Part shown: in pieces, positions 46,614 through 57,245 of the stretch
How the letters are laid out: each line of letters opens with the position of its first letter
How positions within the stretch are numbered: position 1 is the stretch's first letter
Assembly: GCA_007258455.2 (NCBI GenBank)
Contig: VDFB02193867.1
Coordinates: forward strand, 529,596,550 to 529,660,549
Direction: 5' to 3'
DNA from: Sequoia sempervirens
Lineage: Eukaryota > Streptophyta > Pinopsida > Cupressales > Cupressaceae
DNA length: 64,000 nt
The notes under the pieces: generated by a model
Database searches by the model: none
What the model saw: the letters and a program-made list of their open reading frames with translations, nothing else
Told to the model about the DNA's origin: nothing
Made by a program: the position numbers and the translations under genes

Positions 46614-46887
46614 AGTATGGACTTTTTTCAAAATTTTCAAAAAAAATTAACTAATTTTGATGCTTTATGAGTGCTATGATGCAAACCTAAATGGAAAATG
46701 AAGAAATTCAGAACTTTTCAATGATTAAAGATGAAACAATGCAACCTATTATGCACTTTTTAGGAATGCAAAATTTAACACCTAGCATGCAAATGAATCA
46801 TGAAAATCCTAATGTAAGCTAGATCTATGATGATGAAGGACACTGAATCAAAAAAATAGAAGTATTTGAAAAGTAGGTTCCCCAAAA

Positions 46888-48686
46888 TGTAGCATAGATT
46901 TTTGGCACTCGCATGCTTTCTAGCTCTCCTAGGGTTTTTCACCTAGAAGGAGAAAGATGGGCCAAAGATCCTTATGTTACATTCAAATTCAATGCAATAT
47001 GAATAGAATAAGGATGCAATATTACTAGATACAATGCTTGAATGCAATAAACAAATGAGATTAATTGACTAATGAATAGAAACTAAAGGAAAATAAATTG
47101 TTTGAAAACACATTATGTATTATAAAATCACCTACAAATGAATAGAAAAATGCACAAAAGTGGATCATATTGGAAGTGTGCACTTGGAACTTTGATGAGG
47201 ACTGGAAATTGATGCTAGAATGTTGATGATGTTGTTTTTGAGGCCTGGAGGGACTCATTCACCATTTTGGGCAAATCAGTCCCAATTTTGGTAAATTGTG
47301 TCAGAACTCGTTTCCAACAAAAGGGTACTCAAAAATGCAAAAAACTCAAAATTGACCCTGTGGTGGGACTCATTCACCACCCATGGAAAATGAGTCCACT
47401 TTTTAATTTATGTATTTTCAAAGGTGGATTATGAAGCTTCCAATCTGCACTTTGATTCCCTATAGGTGTCTGCTTCTAAAACTATCGGATTCGAGTCTAA
47501 AAATCACTTTTTAATGATATTTTGACTTGAATAAAGAGGGAAAGACTTTAGAAACCTTGTAACTTGATCTTCAATTATTTTAAAGCTTCCAAGATACCTA
47601 AATCTATAAACACACAAGACAAGAGAGAGAGATGTTGAATGTTAGGGCATGGCGGTTTGCCTTGGTCAAACCCCGTTTAGGTAATTAAACAAAAATGATA
47701 AAATAAAATAATGGAACATGCAACAATGGAATGGATTACCTTTCCATGATTATTTATCTTAAAATTTTGCAACATAAAATGTAGAATTTTCCCTTGAAAG
47801 TCTGAAAATTGATGTGTTGATGCCTTGAAATGATAAAACCCTAAGTTGCTTAACTTGAGAGAGAAGAATAATGAATGAAAAGAGATAAGAGATGTGAAAA
47901 TGGGTTAAAATACTTGTATTTATAGTAAATTCACCTTATTTTCCCATTAATTGGATCCTTAAGTATGACATGGAGAAAACTTAAACTTAAAACCTATTTT
48001 TTCCCACTCAAAACCTCAAAAATGGCTCAAATGGGACTCATTCACCAGTAATGGTGAATGGGTCCCACCTAGATGGGACTAATTCGCCACTAATGGTGAA
48101 TGGGTCCCATAGGGGCCATTTTTTCAAGTTGGAATACCAAGAAGTAAGAAAATTAGGCTTATATGATGACTATGTCGGTTATTTGATCAAATTATGCCTC
48201 AGGATGCACAATATGGGTTAATAGGGGCTATTAGTGATGATGTAAATTTCAAATAGGTCTTGGGACACATAAATCAATGTGAAAGTGTGATTTAATATAC
48301 TTTACAACACTAAAATGAGGTTCACATAACCTAGAAAGGCACAAGAAAAAATGTGAATGTGGAAGACACATTAAAACACTAGTTTATCATTAAATTTAAT
48401 TCAAGAACCTTCTAGATTAATGCAATAATTTTATTAAACACATTTTATAATGTTGAATTAAAGAGAGAAATAGGTTAATTAAGTCTAGAAAAGCGTGAAA
48501 GTCCTTTACAAGACTTTACAACACCTTTACAAGATGTTGTTAAAAGCATGTTATTCGATTTGCAAGGGTCCAAGACCTAGTCTAGTTTCATAAAATACCT
48601 CACAACACTAGATTAAGACCTCATTAAGTCCATATTATCATGAATTAATCTCATGTCAAGCAAAGGGTCCTTTTTCCTATGGCACA
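46888..48686 (-). repeat. Right LTR of element B
   Basis: Contains palindromic motifs at 47250-47283, 47365-47399, 48033-48066 and 48075-48108. It shows the part of the LTR that is lost in the gap in copy A. Confidence 0.85.
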
Positions 48687-48775
48687 AATTGAAAATAGGT
48701 TAATTCATCTATTTTTGTTTTACAATCCCAAATAGTTGGATTAAATTATTCTGTTGTTAAAGAAATATTGTACAA

Positions 48776-50037
48776 TGTAATGTCCTCTTTTCAAAATGAA
48801 ACCAAGTTGAAACTCAAATTCCCATCATTCATTTCCCATGGGCCTTGGGGACTTTTCTCTTGGAAAATAGGAGTATAATAATAACTCAAGAGGATCTTAA
48901 TATCATAAAAGGGGCCACTTAACTGTTATCATAAAATGTAATTATAATAAAGAGGACCTCAAGTAAATTGAAATTATAAATAAAATATGACTCTTATAAT
49001 TGAAATCTATTTTAAATTATTCCTCTCAAATATCAATCAAAGGTCATGAAGGAAATTTGAAGAGTTATTTCTTTGGAGGAAAACTCTATTTAAGGAACCC
49101 AAACAAGGAGGGGGAATAAGGATCAAGCATTATATTTTTTTGATTTCTACTCCTTGTTGGAGTTTTAGACTTTGGTTCAATTAACTTGATGAAAAAAAAT
49201 CTCTACGACTAGAATTGGAGGATGAAAACCCACAATTCCTTGGATTGATTTCATATAGGATTCACCATTGAGCTAAATTGTTCAAATTCCAAATTGATAT
49301 TAATATTAAACCATTGTTGAAGGGGCATTGTGGCTGCTGGAGTAATATTGCATTCTTTTTGGCCAAAAATATATCAAGTTTGTGGTTACCATCCCCCATA
49401 TAAGTCACTTCCATTAGAGCATGACAATGGTTTCCTTATGATCACTGGTTGAGCTATAGATACATTCCATCATAGGTGTAGCTATGAAAAATGTTTCATA
49501 TCGCTAGTCACCAACTTCTACATATATAAATTACATCATTATTTCTCGGGTAGTGTTGCAAGTTGGGGCACTTAGATATATGGTGGATCCATATGGTATT
49601 TGTAGCTCTTGTACTATTGTCGAAACAATAATCTAAGTTTGTATTATGGTGTACAACCCCTTTAAAATCATTATCACATCTAACGATCAATGTGGCGACT
49701 TCATATTTGATCCAGGTATCAAGAATAAATGATCTATTGTTGTTGATGTTTTATGATTGCTCAGATGAACATAAGTCCATATTGTATGATTCATAACAAC
49801 CTCATTTTACCATTCCATAGACCAATTTTCCTATCAATACAAGTATTTGATTTATTGCATTAGTATTTTTCATTTTCAAGATTTATCTAATATACAAATT
49901 GGGTCCATATTGTTGTTTATCTGCACTACACTATATCTATGAAATATCTCAATTTTTGTAATAAAAATTTCTAAAAAGAGGGCATAAAACTAGAAAATAC
50001 CAAAAAATAATAATGTTCTAGAATTAGGGACATTACA
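48776..50037 (+). mobile_element. LTR of a Ty1/copia-type element
   Basis: Begins TGTAATGTCC and ends GGGACATTACA, an 10-bp inverted pair at the tips. A TATA-like CTATTTAAGG is at 49085-49094. It is followed one base later by a primer-binding site for initiator tRNA-Met. Internal sequence persists only to about 50140, where CTR9-derived sequence begins, so the element is truncated. Confidence 0.85.
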
Positions 50038-50038
50038 A

Positions 50039-50056
50039 TGGTATCAGAGTTGGATC
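50039..50056 (+). other. Primer-binding site, initiator tRNA-Met type
   Basis: TGGTATCAGAGTTGGATC: the first 11 bases are the standard complement of the 3' end of plant initiator tRNA-Met used to prime reverse transcription. Confidence 0.85.
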
Positions 50057-50140
50057 TTGCTGACCAGTGAGATTTCTTTCTTATATAGTCAAGCGATAGA
50101 TCCAAAGTATTATCAAAGGGAAATTAGAAAAACTATCCAT

Positions 50141-50480
50141 TTCCTAAGAAACAATTAAAGTTGCACAAATTGAATCAGATGCAAAGAATTCTTATGTTGA
50201 CATTTCACTTGGAAATTGGAATTATTTTGCAGCTTTTCACAATAGGAGGGATCCAAAGAATGAGGCAACACATCTTGATGAGTAGGTTAGAGAACTATAT
50301 TATAAAGTGTTGGCATAAAGACTAGGAAATTCTAATGTTGCAAATGAGGTAGCCATTGTGCTAGCTAAAAGGGGTCAATTTGATATTGCAAAGGAAATTT
50401 TTACGCAAGTATAAGAAGCTGCAACAAGAAACATCTTTGTTCAGATGCTTGATGCATGGATAAGTTTCCAATCAGAAAGC
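50141..50480 (+). pseudogene. CTR9: CTR9 pseudogene fragment (copy C)
   Basis: Reads ETIKVAQIESDAKNSYVDIS, LGNWNYFAAF, NEATHLDE, VAIVLAKRGQFDIAKEIFTQ, then EAATRNIFVQMLDAWISF, colinear with the 12140-12420 part of copy A and running 20 or so codons further. It has at least four stops. It starts abruptly at the end of truncated copia sequence and ends at 50490 where a TIR element begins. It overlaps copy B by only the IFVQM-D-W segment, so B and C could be the two halves of one former copy, now in reversed order along the window. Confidence 0.82.
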
Positions 50481-50490
50481 TATAGATTTT

Positions 50491-51295
50491 GGGTATGTGC
50501 AGGATCATGATGGGCCAAAAAGTGGCGATATGATGGGTATGTGTAGGGTATGTGGCTGGTGACTTTTTTTTACCCAAAATTGATGACACAAAAAGGGTTT
50601 TTAAAGGAGATTCTCAGCTTTCCACTAATATAAATTATACTTTACTTTGAATTTAATAAATAATTATTATTCATTTTCTATTTGAATTAAAACTTAAGTC
50701 CTGATTGATAGGCTAATTGAAAAAAACTTGTAACATTCAAACAGTATCACATTTTTTGAATTTGAAACATGTGTCACATTCTATGCTTCACATACCATAG
50801 GATTAGAAAAAAATAAAAATAAAAAAAATCATGAAGTTTTGACCAAGTTAAGGTGGTCAGACATATGAGATTTTGTATTTTTTAAAAGTTGTAATAATAA
50901 ATTCAATTAATTATTTACTTGGAAAAAAATTACAAAAAAATATGCATCACATTGGGACATGAGTCCTCTACTTATATCTAAAATATTTTAAAAAAATATT
51001 ATCATTTTATTGTGGTTAGGGTGGTCAGACAGAAACCTACTTCTTATTTTTTCCCTAAAATTTAAGTACTCTGCATAGAAATTTCAAATTTTCTCCAAAT
51101 AGATTTTTTTAAAATAAAATAAAACCTAGTAGTTTAGAAACTACATTCAATTTTCTATAGATTCTATTCTTACATATTTTTGAAATAATATAGATAACTT
51201 ATTCAATTTTTTGTGTCAAGTTGCCTAACTCTGATTTTTCTAAATTTTTCGCCACTTAAGGGCCTATTTTTTCCATGATGATCTTGCACATACCC
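50491..51295. mobile_element. Small TIR (MITE-like) element, 805 bp
   Basis: Left end GGGTATGTGCAGGATCATGA (50491-50510) is inverted at the right end (reverse complement of 51276-51295: GGGTATGTGCAAGATCATCA). Flanks read TTTT on both sides. Interior is AT-rich without an ORF. The superfamily is not assignable from the tips alone. Confidence 0.7.
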
Positions 51296-51889
51296 TTTTA
51301 TGTTTAATATAATGAAGGTTTTGAATTACCTCTAAATTCACCGTAGAGGGCACCCCCAAATCCAACTTCATTGTAGACTTCAAATACTTTGCAGCAAACA
51401 CTGAATTCCTTGCCTCCCTTTTTAGAATTCTTCAAGTCATCTCCAAACAATCTTTATCACCCATGCAAGTAGTTGTTGTAACTCAAAATGCCTTAGTGTC
51501 ATTTGCATGCCCATGCAAGTAGTTGTTGTAACTAAAAATGAGGCACCTCAGTGTAGTTCGCACGCCTCAATGTAGTTTTCTAATTTGTCTAAATGCCAAA
51601 TTCTAAACACAAATAATATAGAATCATGCACAATACATGACTCCCTCAAGTCACTTCCCTAAATATTTTTAAAATTTGATCTAATTTTTACTCACGTGAC
51701 TAATTTTTTAGTCATTCTTATTTGTGTCACTAAATAATTTTTTACCTGATGACCAAATTAGTAATTTATTTACTCATTTATAGCTATGTTGCTAAAAATT
51801 TGTGGAATTTAGTCATTTTTAGTTTTTGTGACTAAAATTTTTAGTCACCTAGTCATTTATTTGTCATATTCTACTAGTGTGTTTTACAA
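51296..51889. other. Non-coding; short direct repeat and a palindrome
   Basis: CCATGCAAGTAGTTGTTGTA occurs near 51463 and again near 51512. GTGACTAAAA/TTTTTAGTCAC at about 51826-51846 is a nearly perfect palindrome within a run of TTTAGTCA words, resembling a decayed MITE. Confidence 0.5.
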
Positions 51890-54052
51890 CCTGCTATGCA
51901 AGATAGACCATTTATCCTTTTACACAACAACATCAGCCCATGCTCTCACAACATTATTGGCCCAACAAGCTGAAAATGGTAAAGAGCATCATGTTTATTA
52001 CATTATCCAAACCTTGATTGATTACGAGACTTGACACACAATGATAGAGAAACAATGTTTGGACCTTATATTCACTACTAGCAAGTTGAGACATTACTTA
52101 TTGAATGCTGAAATACATGTGATGACAAAATTTGACCCTTTGAAACATCTTTTCACCAAAACAGATTTATTTGGATGCTTCGCTAAGTGGGTTATAATGT
52201 TGTTGACTAAGTTTGACCTTAAGTTTATTTTTAACAAAAAGCAATTGAAGGACAAGCCTTGACTAACCACTTAGCTGTTGTACCTTCTCCCCTAGCATTA
52301 CCTAATATAGAAGCATTTCTTGATGAGAATGTATTGACTATTTAAAGAGATGAAGAAACATGGGAGTTATACTTTGATGACTCCAAGTGCAGAATAGGCT
52401 CCAACATAGGGATTATAATAATATTTCCCATAGGAAAGCATATTCCCCTATCCTATCACTTAAATTTCCTATGCACAAACAACATAGTAGAGTATGAAGT
52501 GTTAATTTCTAGATTACGTGCCGTGTTGAATTTGGGAGCTCGAAATGTTAAAATATTTGGTGATTCATAATTATTCATTAAAGAAATAAATGAAACGTAC
52601 CAAGCAAAACATGACAAATTATCAAAGTAAAATTATCTCAAAATGAATTTGTTAGAGAAGTTTGATTTGTACACCATTGATAACATCCCATGGAAAGATA
52701 ATCAACATGCAGATGCAATGGCAAGTGCAACTTGTCTAATATCTTTTCAAGATCCTTCAAAATATTTCACATTTATCGTGCATACAATTAAATGAAACCA
52801 TCGATAAAATCTAAGAAGAAGTATTATCAACCATTGGTATGGAAAGCTCTAGTGAATGGTATGCTAATTATTTTTAAAATGATCCTTTGATGGTATCTTA
52901 CTTTCCAACATGTTGTATCGAAGGTCCTTTGACTGTCTCTTACTTAGATGCCTTAAACAATATGAAATCCCCGTAGAACTTGAGGAAGCCCATGCAAGTG
53001 CTTGTGGAGAACATTTGGGAGGAAGATCATTAGTTCAAAAGTTAATCCATATAGGATTCTATTGGTGGAATATGCAACAAGATTTCTTTGCATATGTTAA
53101 GAAATATCACAAAAGTCAAGAACATAGCAAATTGATTCACGCTCCTACTTCTAAGCTTCACACACAAGTTCCAATTTGGCATTTCTCGATGTGTGGCTTG
53201 GATATCATTGGAAAAATTTGACCTCCCTCATCTGCTACACATACATTTCTAATTACTGCAACACATTATTTCACAAAATGGGTAGAAGTAATTCTCCTTC
53301 ATTCAACAAATGTCGATGTAATATGTCATTTCATATTGGAACACATTATTGCTCGCTTTGGACTTTCTTTTGCTTTAATTTTGGATAATGGAACACCATT
53401 TAAGAATAAGGTTGTGAAGAAGTTATTAGAAATTTTTAACATATAACATCGCTTTTCAACACCCTACTACTTGCATCCAATGGTCAAGTCGAATCAACTA
53501 ATAGATCCCTCGAGAAAATATTAAGAAAAATAGTAAACAAACATAATAGGGATTGGCACACATAGCTAGTGTATGCATTATGGGCTTCTCGTATGAATGT
53601 TAGAGCATCAAATGGGAATACCCCTTATAACCTTGTCTTTGGAACCAAGGTGATAATGCCCTTGGAGTTAGAGATTCCTTCATTAATAATTTCTCTCCAA
53701 GGACTTATTGATGATAACACCTATAAGGAACAACATTTTCATCAACTTCAAATGCTTGACGAACAACGTATTAACGCTCTTGAGCACCTTCAAGCTTATT
53801 CTAGAAGAAAGAAACATAGTTACAATGATAGATTTATACCTTGTTCATTCAATAAAGGTGATGTGGTGTTATGCAAGAATCAGTGTAATGGCAATGCTGC
53901 CTCGACTGGTAAAGGAAAATTCAACCCTAATTGGCTAGGACCTTACATAATTGATGAAAGTTATGGGTCTGGAGCATATACGTTAACAAAAATGGATGGC
54001 ACACCTCTTAAAGAACTTATTAATGTCATGCATCTGCACAGGTACTATGTCT
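51890..54052 (+). pseudogene. Ty3/gypsy pol 3' half: RNase H, second (archaeal-type) RNase H, integrase
   Basis: Domains in order. (1) RT-linked RNase H: TTTSAHALTTLLAQQAENGK, then QCLDLIFTTSKLRHYLLN. (2) Second RNase H: WELYFDDSKCRIGSNIGIII, LCTNNIVEYEVLISRLRAVL, NVKIFGDS, the dual RNase H layout of the Tat lineage of plant gypsy elements. (3) Integrase zinc region EAHASACGEHLGG ... KKYHKSQEH, in which both Cys of the CxxC are lost (Tyr and Ser). (4) Integrase core with GLDIIG, ILDNGTPF and, in a shifted frame, GQVESTN, so the D, D and E positions are still legible. (5) C-terminal part open for 161 codons (53569-54054: LVFGTKVIMPLELEIPSLII ... GPYIIDESYGSGAYTL). Many stops and frameshifts elsewhere; the reverse transcriptase core is absent upstream. 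Confidence 0.88.
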
Positions 54053-54639
54053 AATCTTCTTGAATAGTGTGAATGATAGAGAAGTGGTGTTAGAGTTAGT
54101 AGACGACATTCGATATGGTCTCGCATTGCTTCATTCCTAAAAAAACAATTATACATGTGTGTCTTGAATACTAAAGTAATTACTTCAATTATTTTTTAGT
54201 TGATTACTTTAGGTTTCATACTATTCAAGATAATCTTGTATGTTGTATTATATTGGATCCTTATATGCATTTAATGTTCTACAATTATATCACAAGTGCA
54301 TTCAATTTAGCATAACAAACTTAATCACAATGTTTCATCTAAAAGAAACTAGAATAGTTTTAATAAGATCACATAAAACATGTTAAATCATTGAGACATT
54401 TATTAAATAGTCTTACAAAGATTATTTGATAAATCACCTTGCCATTTAACTTAAACACATAAGCATAAACAATCAACCAAATGCAAATGATCATATATAT
54501 ATCACAAAGTTTTGAGTACATGTCATCTAGTATACAATGCTAGTGTGGCCTATGGCTTCCAAATCCCTAGGGATTTGGTGATTTCATCTATCTAGAGATA
54601 GTCTAGCAAGAGAAGGTAGTATGTGATCATGATCGTGAA
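54053..54639. other. Non-coding, AT-rich
   Basis: Probably the 3' untranslated part of the preceding pol remnant. No LTR end could be fixed. Confidence 0.4.
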
Positions 54640-55919
54640 CTAATCATAGAATCGAATACATACTAAAGGCCATGTGCTCGTCTAATAGCTACGGTCTCCC
54701 ATGCAATAGACTCTATGTGCTCTCACTCTATGCGGTCTCTTTTTTCTTGTAGCCTAGCTACCTCTACATGAAGTCTATCAACCTCTACTAGTCCTCGAGA
54801 TGATTGAATCTCCTCTTATGTAGCATCAACTTGATCAATGTGGATATTAGTGCCCTCATATGTTGCACTCAATCTAACATAAGGCTCAAATAACTCTGGG
54901 TCCCACAACACAGTGGGTGGGGGCATGTAGTCTATACTAATAGCCTAACTGAAGACTAAAGGAGGCACTATCTTTGTAGCTACCTGTCAGTAGAGATCCT
55001 ATAAATCTCTCACAGACCTTGTAAGATAGAAATCACAAATATAATCAGTAAGCATCATGATATATATAAATTAAAATCATAAGCATAAGCATAATAATAA
55101 ATAAAGTGTCATCACCTAGATCTCCGACCGGTTCTATAAAGACAACCTCATTCTATGTAGGAGGCATGGAGGATGTGCTAGCCTCTCCCTTCTCATAAGT
55201 GTTGGTGTGTGCTATGACTATCAACTATGATCTGGTAATATGGGTGGGAGCTAGATATCCCCACTCATAGGCAACTAGACCCTCATCTAACATGTCACTG
55301 TCCTCACTCATCAGATGCTACTCCTCCTCGTCCTCCTCCTCTCCCTCATAGTCTACATTTGCCTCCTCATTGTAGTCCTCATCGATCTCATCTTCAAATA
55401 GATACAAGGCCCTAAGCCATATATCCTCACCTATCTCCTCCTCATCCCTTTGATCTGGAAGTGGTCTTGTGAAGCCTAGAGGTAGATCCATGGGGAATAT
55501 CATAGTTGGTCATGTTGCTACCCACCACTCCTCGTATGCATCTGTAGCACCAATTTCATCAGCATCAGAGACTGGAGGCATAATAAGGTCATCATCATCT
55601 TAGTCATTAAAGATGACATAATTAGAGATGAATCATCCCGTATCTCCAGGCCTCTTAACACTCTGCACTAATCCCTTATAAAAGGTTTGTGCTATTGGTG
55701 GTACCTATATATGCCTAAACTATTGCATAACATGATCATAGTAGAATTGTCTTACTACGTAATCATGCCTACCTAGTAGAAACCTATCCATATGTCTCCT
55801 CCTCAATTGTTGGGTCTCATCTAGCCACTATGGTATCAATTGGTAAGGTCTCCACAAGATCTCCTCCTAATCTAAGCGGTTGAATCAGACTCTCCAAAAA
55901 TGTAAATCTACATAGTTCC
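54640..55919 (-). pseudogene. Minus-strand gene remnant (plant-mobile-domain-like?), truncated by the LTR at 55920
   Basis: Minus-strand reading from 55919 downward gives WRPYQLIP, LDETQQLRRRHMDRFLLGRH, DYVVRQFYYDHVMQ, PPIAQTFYKGLVQSV, then a 61-codon open acidic segment (55503 to 55318: FPMDLPLGFTRPLPDQRDEE ... YEGEEEDEEE), and further on a coiled-coil-like EVDRLHVEVARLQEKRDRIE (54850-54730). Stops interrupt throughout. The WxPY ... VMxQF pattern recalls the plant mobile domain (MAIN-like, 'aminotransferase-like') proteins carried by many plant transposons, but the match is weak. The LTR start at 55920 cuts the 5' part. Confidence 0.4.
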
Positions 55920-57227
55920 TGTAGACACCTAAAAATGACCTAGACCTGCAAGCTTCATTTTTACCACTTTCGTCCTAGCATAATTAAGTCACTTAATTAT
56001 GTCGTTGGTCCACATTCGACTATTGATTAAATAACTCATAATTATTTAATTAATTCATGTCAGTTGTTTCCCCTTGATTATTAAATAAATAAATGTTATT
56101 TATTTATCTAATACGTCATTAATTATCTAAGTCTTCCTCTAATTAAATAAATTTCTTAATTTATTTAATCCCCCTTTTGTCATTCATTTCTCCTTGATTA
56201 TTAAATAAATAAATGTTATTTATTTATCTAATACGTCATTAATTACCTAGGCCTTCCTCTAAATAAATTTCTTAATTTATTTAATTCCCCTTGGTCATTT
56301 ATTTGGTTATTAAATAAATAAGTCTTATTTATTTAATTACATCACTAATTAAGTCCCCTTCTTTTAAAATTAAATAGATTCTAATTTATTTAATTTTTGT
56401 CCATTTCTCACTATAATTAAATAATTATTTTAATTATTTAATTATTCATTAGCCTCTTCTCTCATCAAATTAAATAAATTTTTATATTTAATTTAGCCCA
56501 CTCTCTGGAATTTTGAATTAAATCATCATTTAATTCAAAATAATTCCTTTTGTCACATTCCTCCATATTTAAATAATATCTACTAGTCACCTGGAATAAA
56601 TAAATTTTATTATTTAATTTCTCCAGCAACCTCTTTGTCCATGCCAATCTTATCTCTTGACATCTCATTTAATTTCAGCCCTTGATTGAATTATTTTATA
56701 ATTCAATCTCAACCCTTCATCCTTATCATTGCCCTAATTTTGACCTAACCCTATTTCACATTGCAGCATTTAATCTTGACCATTGATTCTAGGGTATTTG
56801 TCATCTTCTCATCCTAGCCACACATTCAAAATTGTAGTTTTTATAAAATGGCAATTTTGTTCTCATTTGTCTCTCTCATGCTCAAATTTTAACTTAGGCT
56901 ATTATTATTGTTGCAGTCATTGTCATTTGCAGCCATTGTCATTTTTAGTTTATTGTGAGGTCATTGTGAGGTCATATCTTTCATACAAATCCTTCAACAC
57001 TTGCATAGGGCTTTGTCATTTGTCATAGTTGCTCATTCGAAATCTGAGGGCATCTCTATTTACTGCAAGCTAGGAGGTGTAACAAAGGTAAACCATCGAA
57101 GATGAGGACTTAGGGTAACATTGTTCCTTTTTTTTTCATATTATTTCCTTTTTGCTTTGTTATTTCATTTGGAATTTTAATGTTATTGTGCTAACCCTTT
57201 AACAAATCTAACTTTCCCTTGATTACA
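55920..57227 (+). mobile_element. 5' LTR (1308 bp) of a Ty3/gypsy element extending beyond the window
   Basis: Begins TGTAGACACCTAAA and ends CTTGATTACA, directly followed by a PBS-like sequence, a leader, gag and protease in the same orientation. It shares its start with the minus-strand LTR at 1-722. The U3-like part (56033-56708) is an array of AT-rich hairpins. The unit CCCCTTGATTATTAAATAAA to TTCCTCTAA (about 56070-56140) is duplicated at about 56190-56260. Confidence 0.85.
56033..56708. repeat. Array of at least nine perfect AT-rich hairpins in LTR
   Basis: Perfect stems with small loops: 56142-56169 (12 bp), 56309-56337 (14 bp, ATTAAATAAATAAG), 56413-56445 (15 bp, ATAATTAAATAATTA), 56510-56541 (14 bp, ATTTTGAATTAAAT), 56684-56708 (11 bp, GATTGAATTAT). 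Further 9-10-bp stems lie near 56033, 56085, 56205, 56370 and 56467. Spacers are pyrimidine-rich and unrelated to the stems. Confidence 0.85.
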
Positions 57228-57244
57228 TTGGTGAACCCGACTCC
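57228..57244 (+). other. Putative primer-binding site
   Basis: TTGGTGAACCCGACTCC directly after the LTR end. The same GGTGAACCC core follows the putative LTR end at 6595, and a weaker form follows 3157. The matching tRNA was not identified. Confidence 0.55.
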
Positions 57245-57245
57245 G

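Larger units (their letters stand above)
41104..47665 (+). repeat. Duplicated block, copy B (partner 12836-19411)
   Basis: See 12836-19411. This copy is complete and runs past the point where copy A meets the gap. Confidence 0.9.
42034..48686 (-). mobile_element. Complete non-autonomous LTR retrotransposon, copy B (6653 bp)
   Basis: LTRs at 42034-43830 (1797 bp) and 46888-48686 (1799 bp), with plus-strand tips TGTA...GCACA. Flanks AATTT (left) and AATTG (right) are a 5-bp target-site duplication with one mismatch. The minus-strand polypurine tract AATTGGGGGCTAAA abuts the left LTR, giving minus orientation. On that strand the order is LTR, leader, one broken ORF, about 1.3 kb untranslated, PPT, LTR. 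No pol domain is present, so it would need enzymes in trans. It sits in the 3' flank of the CTR9 pseudogene. Confidence 0.8.
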
